The notes beneath the pieces are model-generated. The model saw only the letters and a program-made list of their open reading frames with translations. It was not told where the DNA came from and ran no database searches. Positions 44,693 through 54,811 of a stretch of 54,863 nt of DNA are shown here, one piece after another. Each line of letters starts with the position of its first letter. The first letter of the stretch is position 1. Made by a program: the position numbers and the translations under genes. Source of the stretch: Patescibacteria group bacterium UBA7396 (GTDB lineage Bacteria; Patescibacteriota; Gracilibacteria; BD1-5; UBA6164); NCBI GenBank assembly GCA_002470645.1, contig DKNE01000025.1:1-54863 (forward strand), given 5' to 3'.

Positions 44693-44709
44693 ACTATATT
44701 TTATATAGC
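44693..44709. promoter_or_regulatory. ACTATA-type operator at the nitroreductase gene
   Basis: ACTATATTTTATATAGC, one mismatch from a perfect 7-3-7 palindrome; in reverse it reads GCTATATAAAATATAGT, 16 of 17 identical to the gpx site. It starts at the predicted transcription start, 25 nt from the ATG. Confidence 0.62.
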
Positions 44710-44716
44710 TTTATGT

Positions 44717-44744
44717 AGTATAATATTTATTTTATAAAAATCAA
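44717..44744 (-). promoter_or_regulatory. Promoter of the nitroreductase gene
   Basis: Minus strand TTGATT (44744-44739), 16-nt spacer, TATACT (44722-44717), giving a start near 44710. The 153-nt spacer here is shared with the divergent LemA-like gene. Confidence 0.5.
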
Positions 44745-44821
44745 ATTATTTTTAATATTTGATTTTTATAGATTTTTTAGTATAAATCTGAAAAATACTT
44801 TATAATATTTTTCTAAAAAAC

Positions 44822-45322
44822 ATGTGAATCATTATATCAATATCCATTTTGGTTATATGTATTATTTTTAATCTTTTTTTAATATCTTTTGATAAAAAAT
44901 TAAAAAGATTAGAAAAACAAATCATTTTACTCTTTGAAAAAAGAACTCATTTAGTACCTTCTTTATATGAAATTACTAAAAAATATCTTACCAAACATGA
45001 AGAAGTTTTTTCTGAAATTATTCATCTCAGAAAGATTGAATTTAGTAATTATAATGAAAGTTTTTTACAAAGAATACAAAATGAAACCCTCATACATCAT
45101 GAACTTAATTTTATATTTAAAGTAGCAAATCAGCATCCAAAAATACAAAAAGATGAAAAATTTTTACTTATTAGAGATTTATTTTTAGATAATAGCTATG
45201 AAATAGGAAAAAAAGTAGAAGTGTACAAAAAAGTAATTCAATTACTAAACAGATTTGTCACCATAAAAAATTTTACCATCATTTGAATCTTTATATGAGT
45301 TGAGAAAAGAATTGAAATATAA
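44822..45322 (+). CDS. LemA-family membrane protein
   Basis: A 166-residue protein with one N-terminal membrane helix ('IIISISILVICIIFNLFLI') and a helical body. 'LEKQIILLFEKRTHLVPSLY' and 'FSEIIHLRKIEFSNYNES' match the LemA pattern (hydrophobic anchor, then R-x-x-LVP-L, then a second helix with aligned Arg). LemA proteins are widespread and their function is poorly defined. The second codon is UGA. Divergent from the nitroreductase gene, convergent with the LPXTG gene. Confidence 0.82.
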
Positions 45323-45355
45323 AAAAAGAATTGCTTAAAAGCAATTCTTTTTTTT
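45321..45355. terminator. Bidirectional terminator between LemA-like and LPXTG genes
   Basis: AAAAAAAGAATTGC pairs with GCAATTCTTTTTTT around TTAAAA, in a 44-nt convergent spacer. Confidence 0.9.
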
Positions 45356-45366
45356 ATATTTCATAA

Positions 45367-46020
45367 TTATGCATTTTTTCTCATAAAAGAAATTCCTAAT
45401 CCAAGTAACAATGCAAGTACTACAAATAAGATTTCTGTTGGTCCAGTTTGTGGTAATGCTTCTGCATTAGCTGCTGCTACTTCAGTGTTTACTGGTGCTG
45501 CTTCAGTCATTGATGCTGACGAATCTACATTCATTTCGCTTGGAACAGATGGAGTAGTTTCCATAGATACATTTGCTTCACTTGGAGCGGCATTTAATCC
45601 TCCTTCTACTGAAGTCATTCCTTCAAATGTTGCTGGAGTTGTAAATGTAACCATACCATCAACTCAATTTTCAATAACACTTCCATCTTTATCAGATGCA
45701 AATACTACTACTAAATTATAATCAGTACTTGCTTGTAATGCTTCAGCTGTAGTAGCTGTTAAAACATTTGGTGCTGTTAATGTTAAATCAGATAATGTAA
45801 TTTCTTTTGTATCATCTGACGCAGGTGTTAATAAAAATTCAAAGAAAGATACATCTTCTAATACATCTTTATTAAAAGAAATAGAAACACTATTTTGAGA
45901 AGCAACTTTTACTTCACTCAGAGAAAATGTTGATGTACTTGATGTTGTTTCACTTGCTGAAACTCAAAGTACTGAGAACGCTCCAGCTAATACAAGAGCA
46001 AAAAATGTTTTTGTTTTCAT
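45367..46020 (-). CDS. LPXTG-anchored surface protein with Ig-like domain
   Basis: A 217-residue exported protein. The signal peptide is 'TFFALVLAGAFSVLGVSAS'. A beta-rich Ig-like domain covers about residues 30-130, then a flexible Ala/Ser/Pro/Glu linker. The C-terminal sorting signal is LPQTG at residue 189, a hydrophobic stretch and a basic tail ('FMRKNA'). Sortase would attach it to the wall, but no sortase gene is visible here. It has the best promoter in the window and uses UGA for only 2 of 11 glycines, the pattern expected of an abundantly made native protein. An ATG at 46026 is an alternative start. Confidence 0.9.
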
Positions 46021-46097
46021 ATTCATAATATTATAATAAATAAAAATAAACTTGTAAAATATCGTAATTTTTTTAGAATAATCTAAATTACCTCCTG

Positions 46098-46126
46098 AGT
46101 ATACCACATAATTTATCTATTTGCAA
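46098..46126 (-). promoter_or_regulatory. Strong promoter of the LPXTG protein gene
   Basis: Minus strand TTGCAA (46126-46121), 17-nt spacer, TATACT (46103-46098), with TGTGG before the -10. Transcription would begin near 46091 and leave a leader of about 70 nt that starts with AGGAGGT. That Shine-Dalgarno-like sequence has no nearby start codon. Confidence 0.6.
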
Positions 46127-46134
46127 ATTTTTTT

Positions 46135-46683
46135 ATGATAAAAAATTATAGTTGATTCACATTATTTGAACTATTAGTAGTAATTGCCATTATATGAATA
46201 TTAATGATATGAGCAAGTAATGTCAATTTTACCTCTCAAATTGACAAACAAAATTCTGAAATGTTCACAAACAATATTTTTACATCAATAGAAAGTTTAA
46301 GAAATAATTCTCTTTTGTGAAAATGAATATGAAGTGGTGCAATACTCAGTTACCCAAATGCTTGGAATATACATATTTCTTCAGAATGAACAGGAAGTGT
46401 ACAAGGCACCTATACTAGCTGAAGTTCTCTTGTCCCAATCAATGATTTCAGTGTTAATTTTATTAATGAGTTAACAAAAATTTCAGAATTAAAATGTGAA
46501 ACTATTGATGGATCAAATACTTATATTGCAACAAAAATAGATATCATTTTTTCATGAAACAATACTAGTTTTAGTTGATGTGATAATTCTCAACAAAAAA
46601 TATTAAAAATAAATACCTCATATAAAAATTTTAATAAAACTATAAAAATTAATTCGATTACTTGACTGATTGAAAAGCTCTAA
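46135..46683 (+). CDS. Type IV pseudopilin
   Basis: A 182-residue prepilin-like protein. The class III signal 'NYSG|FTLFELLVVIAIIGIL' has the cleavage-site glycine encoded by UGA and the conserved Glu at +5. The C-terminal part is beta-rich with two cysteines ('LKCETIDG' and 'FSGCDNS') that could form the usual disulphide loop. No other pilus assembly genes are adjacent. It is divergent from the LPXTG gene, and its stop overlaps that of the flippase gene by 4 nt. Confidence 0.88.
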
Positions 46684-46706
46684 TCTTTAATAGACAAGAG
46701 CTTTTT
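46673..46706. terminator. Terminator across the overlapping stops of pseudopilin and flippase genes
   Basis: AAAAGCTCT pairs with AGAGCTTTT around a 15-nt loop. The stop codons of both convergent genes (46680-46683) lie within it. Confidence 0.7.
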
Positions 46707-48179
46707 ATTTAAGATGTCCTTGTTTAAAAGGATACATAAAATAAAATATACGACTGATAAAATTCATCAAAAAATAAATATTTCTAAAAAGAATCAAAAA
46801 TCAAATATATCAACTATATTTGTTCAGAGAATAAATACAACTCACACTATCAGAAAATTTAAAAAAATATATTTTTTAGGAAAATGAAATGACGCTATTT
46901 TTCTTGAAAAATACCACCCTAAAATAAATAACAATATTTGACTCACAAGTGTCACATATGCTGCTCACATAAAACTATATTTTGGAATAAAAATAATATT
47001 TCAAATGATATTAAAAAGAGTAATAAAAATATTAATTTTTAAGAGAATTGATTCATTTTTAGAAGCAATAAAAATATAATTAAAAAGAGATGAAATAAAA
47101 TAAAATCAAAGCACTAACAAGACGACTAAAAGAGCATCTAAAGAAGTATATCTATAAAGTTCATGATTTAAATATTCTGGAGTTGATATAACCATTAACA
47201 CATGTTGTGAAAAAATAAATCACATGACAATAATAAATAAGCTAAATGAAAATAAAAAACGAAAACTATTATTCAATATTTTTTGTACTCATTGCATATT
47301 TCCATCTTTAAAAAAAGTAGATAACACAGGAAGAATACTATTCAAAAAAAATACTCAAATAACCATCAAAACTTCAATTATTTTCATAGGTAAACTATAT
47401 AGCGCAATAGAAATATCTGCTTGATTTGCTGTTTCTAAAAGCGATAATAATATGATATCTACCTTAAAATAAACTACACTTAAAAATAATGCGATTCAAA
47501 ATGGAAGCGATGTTTTAAAAAGATATTTCATATACTCCCGATCAAATAAAAATGTAATTTTTGCTATTTTATTTGCATAATAAAGATTTAAAATATAGTT
47601 GATAATCACTCAAAAAAGTCCGGCGCATAAAATTCATAAAAAAGCTGTTTCAAAATTTTGAGTTTGTTCTTTGGGAAATAAAAGAAAAACAACTCATAAA
47701 ATACATAAAAAAGTAATTATTTTTCAAAATACTACCGAAAAAAGAGAAAACTCTATTTTCATAAATGCTTGCATCAATGATAAAACAGAAGAATTGAGTA
47801 AACTAAAAATTGTAAAAATAGATACTATTAAAATTGATATAAGCATCAATTCAGAGTTGTATCAAGGAAGAAAAAATGCAATTATGACAGATAAAAATAA
47901 TATTATAATTCATAAAATCAATCTTAAGCTCATAACATTCCCAATAATTCTTGATGCTTGTGTTTTATCTTTTGAGATTTCCCTTATTGATATAGTATAC
48001 AATCACAAATCAGCAAAAAATGCGAAAAATGCTAGGTAATTATATATTTTATTATATTGTCAATACATTTCAGTAGAAAGATATTTTGTCAAAACTCCTA
48101 TCAAAAAGATAGATATAAATGCCGTTAAAAACTTTGAAAGCACTTGTGATATAGTATTAGAAGCTATTTTTTTAAACAT
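46680..48179 (-). CDS. Polysaccharide-type flippase (MOP superfamily, Wzx-like)
   Basis: A 499-residue integral membrane protein with about 12-14 hydrophobic helices. The N terminus 'SNTISQVLSKFLTAFISIFL' and 'GVLTKYLSTEMYGQYNKIYN' match Wzx/RfbX flippases that move lipid-linked sugars across the membrane. 'ADLGLYTISIREISKDKTQA' is another shared region. No glycosyltransferases are adjacent, so the substrate is unknown, and MurJ-like function cannot be excluded. It ends in TAG. Confidence 0.87.
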
Positions 48180-48245
48180 TTATAAATTGAAAAAAAATAA
48201 ATTTGCCTTATAGTATAGAAAAAATTTAAAAAGTAAAAATATATT

Positions 48246-49772
48246 ATGTGGAAAAAAATAATTATTATCATAGCATTAAGTATAGTTTTTTGATGAATTG
48301 GATATGTATTTTACAATAATATGTGAAATTCAACTCTCCCCCAAACAGAAACAAAAATTATAAAAAATGAGCTCATGACTCTTCAAATTGAAGGTGAAGA
48401 AATTGATATCACTGAAAATGATAATAGCGATGAATCTATTTTATTTGAGGATATCGACAAAAATAAAGAAGAGCAAATGGAAATTTTAAGAAAAAGATTT
48501 TCTCTCAGATGAACTATTGCAAGAGGTGATACTTATGCGAGCTCTCACCAACCTATTTTAGCTCTCAATGAATATTTAAAAGCTATTAGACAAAGCCCAA
48601 ATGATGAACAAATTATAAAAAAACTTGCATGAGTTTATTTCGAATTAAAAAGATTTAAAAATGCCGGAAATACTTTCAAAGAAATCCTTCCTAGTTTAAG
48701 TTATGAAGAAAAAGAAAAATATATATTTTCACTCTTATATACTCTTAATTTTACTTCAGCTCAAGAAATAAAATATATTACTCATGAAATAAAAAACATA
48801 TGACTTTCAAAAGAAGATATTTTTTATTATATTAATGCTATTAATTGTACTATTAGTTTTCATGAATGTAAAAAAAATTATGAAACATATTTCAAAAATT
48901 TCCCTGAAATCAGTTCACAAAAATTAAAAAATATTCATCTTGCACTTCAAAATTATAAAAATTTTCAAATAGAAAATTTATATTATAAAGATGCGCTAAT
49001 AATATGATCATTTTTTCAAGATAAACTCTATAGTATTAGTAACTTTTTATCTGAAAAAATGTTAGAACAAAAAACAGATTATCAACCTATATTATTAATT
49101 ATTTGAAAGTGATATTATGAGCTTTGAGATTTAATTCATGCAAAAAAATATTTAGAAAGATACTATTCTCTGGACCCAAAAGATGTCAGTATCACCTATA
49201 TGCTTTGAGATATAAATTTTAGATTAAAAGATTATCTCACTAGTAATTTATATTTTAATTCTGCACTAAAAAATGGGTTTGAACCTAAGATAGAACTCCA
49301 AAGAAAACTTGCATATAATTACTATCTTTCGTGAGATAAAAGATCTATGATTAATGTATTTTGATATTTAATAGAAGAAAAAGATGCTACTATTGATGAT
49401 TATTCTCTTTGAATTTATCATGCTATATTAGAATGAAGAACGTCAAATGCTATTTCATGGGCTAATACATGAATAAAAAAATTTAATAATAAAGAGTGAT
49501 ATGAAATTTTTTATTGATACTTATGATGGATTCATAGGGAAGATAAAGATTTTGAAAAAGCTGGAGAATATCTAAAAAAATGACTTCAAATTAATGGGAA
49601 AAATCCTCTTATTACCCTTAATTTATGATATCTTGAAGAAGCTATGGGGAAATATAATATTGCTCTTATGTATTTTAAAAGAACTGTAAATTTAAATGGT
49701 GATTGAGAATTTTGAGAGCTTGCTAAAGCTGAAATGTGAGAGGTAGAAAAATATTTAAAAGTTATACAATAA
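48246..49772 (+). CDS. Membrane-anchored TPR protein
   Basis: A 508-residue protein with one N-terminal helix ('KKIIIIIALSIVFGGIGYVFY'), an acidic spacer and then mostly paired helices of tetratricopeptide type. Examples are 'PILALNEYLKAIRQSPNDEQ' near residue 100, a later 'LEKYYSLDPKDVSITYMLG'-like unit, and the C-terminal 'YNIALMYFKRTVNLNG'. TPRs mediate protein-protein contacts, and here they would probably face the cell exterior. It is divergent from the flippase gene. Partner unknown. Confidence 0.83.
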
Positions 49773-49859
49773 GTATTTTATTTAATTTGTAAAGATATTA
49801 TTATTTGGTTTTTCCTATAATTTGACTATATAATTATCCCTTATCATTAATAATTTTAT

Positions 49860-50462
49860 ATGAATTTAGATAAAAGATATAATGTTGAAAAACCTCAAAC
49901 AAATGATATTAATCAACAAATTGAGTGACTATCACGTGCTATTGAGACAGAATTTAAAATATCAACAAATATTTTATGAGAACTTCTAAATTTTAAAAAA
50001 AATATTATAAAAAAAGAAAATGTTCAAAATAGTATTGAATATAGAAAAGCTCTCATTTGAGAAATACAAAGACTTTCACAATCATGAGAAATTGATTCTC
50101 AACTCTCAAATGATCAATCTATTATTCTCGCAGATAAAGTAATTTCTCTTGAAAAACTGAAAGAAAAAACTCAAACATGAATTGATGAACTCAGAGATGA
50201 AATTATAAATAATATTTACAATAATTCACTTTTTTCAAGCAAATGACTTTCTCTAAAATGGTCAAAAGATATTCTACATAAAATAGATAATCCTCAATGA
50301 TTTTGAGATAGTATGCTTTGATTTTCAGTTGGAATAGTAGAAACATGAGCTGTTATATGAAAAATATTATCAGAAAGTCTTATATGACTTTTAAAATCTC
50401 CTTTTGATATAATTGAACTTGCTAGGTGAAAAGCTCAATTAGAAACGAACATAAAAATATAA
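49860..50462 (+). CDS. Unknown coiled-coil protein with C-terminal hydrophobic region
   Basis: A 200-residue protein of no recognised family. The first 120 residues are charged and helical, with heptad character ('QQIEGLSRAIETEFKISTN' and 'LSNDQSIILADKVISLEKL'). A glycine-rich, more hydrophobic stretch follows ('GDSMLGFSVGIVETGAVIG'). No signal peptide. It stands alone, 87 nt after the TPR gene, and has a strong terminator. Confidence 0.7.
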
Positions 50463-50496
50463 AAAAAAATGTTTGCATATGCAAACATTTTTTTTT
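50461..50496. terminator. Bidirectional terminator with perfect palindromic core
   Basis: ATGTTTGCATATGCAAACAT (50469-50488) flanked by A9 and T8 tracts, shared by the convergent unknown gene and the M23/SLH gene. Confidence 0.88.
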
Positions 50497-52294
50497 ATTT
50501 TTGAATATATTTATATAAAATTGATACTAACTCTTCTCTACTAATTGGTTTATTTGGTTCGAATAAACCGTTTTCCATTTCAATCAAATTATTTTTTACT
50601 GCATAATTCACATAATTATAATACCAATCTTCCTCTGATACATCCTCAATTTCAAGGGTTCACTCTCATAACTCAATATTAACTTTTCCTAAAGTTAATA
50701 TCAATTTTAAAGCCTCTACTCTTGAAAAATTTCTTAACGGAGAAAAATATATATTTCCAACCGATATAATCCCCTGCTCTATACCCGCATTTACATAAGT
50801 ATTTTCCCAACTATTTGTTAAAATATCCTTAAATTTACTCTGTGCATCATTAATTGGTGTGATATTATTTGCAAGTAATATTATTTTTAAAGCTTCTACT
50901 CTCGTAATATTATTTTTTGGTTTAAAGCTCCCATCTGAAAATCAAGAAATAATATTATTATCTTTAAAATATTTTAACTCAGTATAATACTTATGCGTAT
51001 TATTTATATCTGAAAAAATACTTTCATTGATTGCTTCAAACTCGATATCATTTCAAGTTTGGTTTCATATATCTTCATCTTGTTTATCTATAATAGAAGA
51101 TGAAATACTAGAAGAAGTATCTTCTTTTGAAGTATCAAAACTAGTATCTTTAAAGGTATTAAAATTTGGATTATCGTTTAATACAATATCATCAATATCA
51201 ATAGCACTTAATAGTTCGACTTCATAATTGAGCATATCTTCTTTTTTTACCACAAGTGTTGTATTATCATTTTCTGATTTATTTTCCTCTTGAGGGACAT
51301 TATTCAAAGTGTCCTCTGCGATTATAGGGTCTGATATTGTTGGTAAAGAAATATTTTGATTATCTCATAACGGAGGAATAATTTCTTCTTGAATAGATTC
51401 TGGAGTTTTTTGAGGTTCTGTGGTATTAGTATAAAAAACATTATTAAAAGTATCGTTTACAAACTTTAGTGGATTTATAGTATACATGAGCGCTGACTCT
51501 TTCCCAAGTCATATATTAATTGCTTCAAAAAATCATACTCCAGCTTTTTTCATATCTGCCGTACTAAACGGCCAAAATGGACTATATGGTGCAGTACTAA
51601 CATCCATTTGAAAATGTAAATGTGGTACTGTTGCTGTTCCACTTTCTCAAACTAATCATATCTGAGTTCCCTTTGATATTTTTATTCCTTGATCAATGGT
51701 AATTTTTGAAAGATGTGCATATAAACTATAAAAAGTTTGTGTCTTTCATGTATATGATACATCTGAATGTTTTACCAAAACATAATATCAAAAACCAGAG
51801 GGTTGATATCATGTATCTATAACAAAACCATTAGCTATATTCTTAACAGGAGTTCACTCTGGAACTACTATATCAATTCCTGGGTGACTTCAAGAATACT
51901 CTCTATAATCAAAATTATAGGTTGACATATAAGGAACCGTATAGAGTACTTTTTGGGTAATAACATCTTTATATTCTGGGCTTAAAGTACTTAATAATTC
52001 TAAATCTTTTCAAAAAATACTTGGATTATAGTGAGGTGTTTTGATAAAATATTTTGAGTCAATTTCTTCAAATTTTTGTTTTCTTTGTTCATATGTGAGC
52101 TCTATAGGATTTGGAATATATTCAATAGGATACACTGTTCCATCAAAAGGATCAGAAGAGACTCAAGAATAGTTTAAAATAGAACTATAAAAAAATGATG
52201 TATAAAATCAAAATGTGTAGATAAGAAATACAAATACACAAAATGCAAGTGAATGAAGATAATATTTTTCTCAAAATGTTTTTGTATTCATCAT
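50495..52294 (-). CDS. M23-family peptidase with three SLH domains
   Basis: A 599-residue surface protein. After an N-terminal membrane helix (about residues 15-40) comes an M23/LytM domain with zinc ligands His137 and Asp141 ('SHPGID'), His194 ('YAHLS') and His225/His227 ('HLHF'), so catalysis looks intact. An acidic, low-complexity linker of about 150 residues leads to three S-layer homology domains ('DGSFKPKNNITRVEALKIIL', 'YFSPLRNFSRVEALKLILT', 'GLFEPNKPISREELVSILY'). SLH domains bind pyruvylated wall polymers, so the enzyme is wall-bound from outside. The likely target is peptidoglycan cross-bridges, its own or those of a neighbour. Confidence 0.93.
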
Positions 52295-52352
52295 AATTTT
52301 TGTTTTTATTTTTATTATTAGATATAATATATCATATAATTTCAAAAAAAAC

Positions 52353-52384
52353 AAAAAAAAGACTGTTTTTTGAGTCTTTTTTTT
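52353..52384 (-). terminator. Terminator after ftsW/rodA
   Basis: AAAAAAAAGACT pairs with AGTCTTTTTTTT around an 8-nt loop, 8 nt beyond the stop. Confidence 0.85.
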
Positions 52385-52391
52385 GTTTATA

Positions 52392-53627
52392 TTAATAGTA
52401 TAAATTTACTTTTTCATGAGAAAAACTATTTGTTTTAGATTTAAATCATTTTGTTTCATCAATATAGCGAGAAATATTTAGTAAGAGTCCTAATCATAAT
52501 ACGAGTGATAATAAACTTGACCCTCCATAACTTACAAAAGGAAGCGTTAATCATGTAAGAGGTAATAAATTTAGATTTACTCATATATTAATACTTGCTT
52601 GTACTAAAATCCAAGTAGTAATTCAAAAACTAGCATATTTCGCAAATAAATCTGTTGAATAAAAAGATATTAAATATCCCCTATATCCTATAAATGAATA
52701 AAAACCCAACAAAACTAATCATCATAAAAATCAGAGTTCTTCAATAATAACAGAAAAAATAAAATCTCATTGAACTTCTGGCAAATATCAAAATTTTTGT
52801 ATTGAATTTCAAAAACCAAGTCAAGTAAATCCTCAGCTTCAAATTGCTATAAGAGCCTGTTCTGTTTGATAATTGATAGTTTTATTTTTAATCAATTCTT
52901 TTTCATCAGTAATAAAATTATCAATTCTATCAGTGATATATGATAATTTATTCCTAGAAGTAGGATCTGATTTATCATATTTTCACATATTATAAACTCA
53001 TAAAAATAACACTAATCACAAAGCGAGAAATGATAATAAATATTTCACTCTTGCTCAAGCAATAAAAAACATCATTACCATAATTGGTCATAAAATCATA
53101 ATTGATCAAAAATCTGGTTGTAGTCATAATATAATAACAACTCAAAATAATAATCAAAAAAATGGAATAAATCAATCTTGAAAAGAATGCATTTTATCTT
53201 TATATTTTTTAAAATAATATGCCAAAAATATAATGACGCTAAATTTTAAAAATTCTACTGGTTGAAGCAAAAAAGGCACTCAAGGAACTTGTATCCATCA
53301 GGTTGCTCCATTAAGAGTTTCTCAAAAAAGTAATACATATATCATTAAAAGCACATTAGCTCACAAAATATGTTTTGAATATTTTTCAAACAAATGATAG
53401 GGTATTTTTACTAAAAATAGAAGCAATACCATAGCAATAAATATATGACTAATATTTCTTATAACGTAAAAATAATTATACGCTGCATCTATATTTCATG
53501 CTTTTTCCAAAATACTTGTTACTCTAAAACTCCCATATACCGATACAGAACTAATCATAATCATACCAAAAATGATAAGAGAAAATACTGCAAAAAATAA
53601 TTTATAATCTACTTGTTTATTTAACAT
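52392..53627 (-). CDS. FtsW/RodA-family SEDS peptidoglycan glycosyltransferase
   Basis: A 411-residue SEDS polymerase with about ten helices. 'VEFLKFSVIIFLAYYFKK' and 'LQPDFGSIMILGPIMVMMFF' match the central region with its conserved Asp. 'GFGNSIQKFGYLPEVQGDFI' and 'LPLTGLTLPFVSYGGSSLLS' are the strongest signatures. An IQ-AIGS-like segment reads 'EQALIAIGSGGFTGLGF'. The sequence leans to FtsW, but without a paired class B PBP gene I do not decide between division (FtsW) and elongation (RodA). yggT begins 27 nt upstream, so both are probably cotranscribed with rnc. Confidence 0.92.
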
Positions 53628-53653
53628 AAATTTTAAAAAGAATGAATAAAATT

Positions 53654-53950
53654 TTATATCACGCTATATAATTGAACAAAACGAGATATTTCTGGGAAAA
53701 ATGATAATAGAATTCATTGGAAAAACCAAATCATTAATAATACAATAATTGGAGTAAATTCAAACGGTCAAAACGTGGTTGGAATATGTTTTTTTATAAA
53801 AAAATATATCGGGTTTAATATCTGAGCAATAAATTGAGGTCTTATTGGTTTTCATATAAAAATAGAAATCCAAGAAAAAATAACATCAAATAAAACAAGT
53901 AAATATAAAATTTGTAAAAAAATATACACTGCAAAAATTAATTGAATCAT
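53654..53950 (-). CDS. YggT-family small membrane protein
   Basis: A 98-residue protein with two hydrophobic hairpins. 'FDVIFSWISIF', 'ILNPIYFFIKKHIP' and 'FEFTPIIVLLMIWF' follow the YggT pattern (D-x-x-x-SW, NP, P-x-x-G-x-x-D/E-x-SP/TP). YggT proteins are linked with envelope and division genes in many bacteria, though their role is poorly known. It sits between rnc (24 nt before) and ftsW/rodA (26 nt after). Confidence 0.82.
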
Positions 53951-53974
53951 AACATTATCTTTTAGAATATAAAA

Positions 53975-54727
53975 CTATTTTTTTATCTTTTTTTTATCGA
54001 TATTTTCTTTATTTAAAAATGCATTTTTCGCAGCATCTTCTTGAGATTTTTTCTTACTTGATCCATTTCATGTACCGATCATAAGTTCACGTAAAAATAC
54101 TCAAGAAAGATAATTTTTTTCATGATCAAGTCAAGTTTCTTCTAAAACCTTGTATTCTGGAGTCACATAAAAAATCCTTTGAGTATATTCTTGGAGCAAT
54201 GACTTATAATCTTTCAGCAAATCATTATTAATAATCCTCTCTAAGTTTGCATAAATATGTTTTAAAATAAACTCTTTTGCTATTTCGTATCAACTATCAA
54301 GATATACTGCTCCAATAAATGCCTCTACACAATTTGCTAATAAATAATCGTTATTTCTTCCTCAGCCTAACTCTTCTCATTTTCCAAGAATAAGATATTC
54401 ATCAAAAGAAAGTTTTCTTGCGACATCTGCCAAGTGTTTTCATTTTACAATAGAACTTCTATAGTCTGTGAGTTGTCATTCTGGTTTATCTGGATAATCA
54501 TGAAACAATTTTGATGTAATAACCAGTTCTAAAACCGCATCTCATAAAAATTCTAATCTTTCATTATGTTCTGGGGATAAATCTGGTTTTTCATTTACCA
54601 AAGATCTATGAACAAAAGCAAGTAAATAGTTATTGTATAAATTTGGTATTATCTCAAGAGTATCAAGTAATTTTTTAATTTTATTTATATATAATTCATT
54701 TTCAAATAATTGTTTTGTTACAACCAT
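53975..54727 (-). CDS. rnc: Ribonuclease III
   Basis: Double-strand-specific endoribonuclease for rRNA and mRNA processing. The 250-residue protein has the catalytic signature 'HNERLEFLGDAVLELVIT' (its Gly is UGA), the second acidic pair near 'NCVEAFIGAVYLDSG', and a C-terminal double-stranded-RNA-binding domain ('DYKSLLQEYTQ' ... 'GSGSSKKKSQEDAAKNAFL'). It ends in TAG and heads the rnc-yggT-ftsW/rodA set. Confidence 0.96.
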
Positions 54728-54769
54728 GTAGTTTGTATTAAAAAATAAATTTTTAAAACTAAAAGCTAC

Positions 54770-54811
54770 AAGCTAAAAGACACAAATAATCTTACTTTTA
54801 TCTTTTAGCTT
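54770..54811. repeat. Short inverted repeat upstream of rnc
   Basis: AAGCTAAAAGA (54770-54780) and TCTTTTAGCTT (54801-54811) are exact reverse complements, 20 nt apart. A partial extra copy (CTAAAAGCT) lies just before. It may be the hairpin of an upstream gene outside the window. No T-run follows directly. Confidence 0.4.

Noticed and set aside
46090..46096. AGGAGGT on the minus strand as a ribosome binding site
   Set aside because: No start codon lies within 15 nt and the LPXTG gene begins about 70 nt later.
47671..48039. Open frame of 122 codons on the plus strand
   Set aside because: It is opposite the flippase gene and is low-complexity Lys/Ile/Asn sequence with no start signal.
41..54727. 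Many fragmentary reading frames suggesting pseudogenes
   Set aside because: They join into full-length proteins once UGA is read as glycine; no true frameshift was found.
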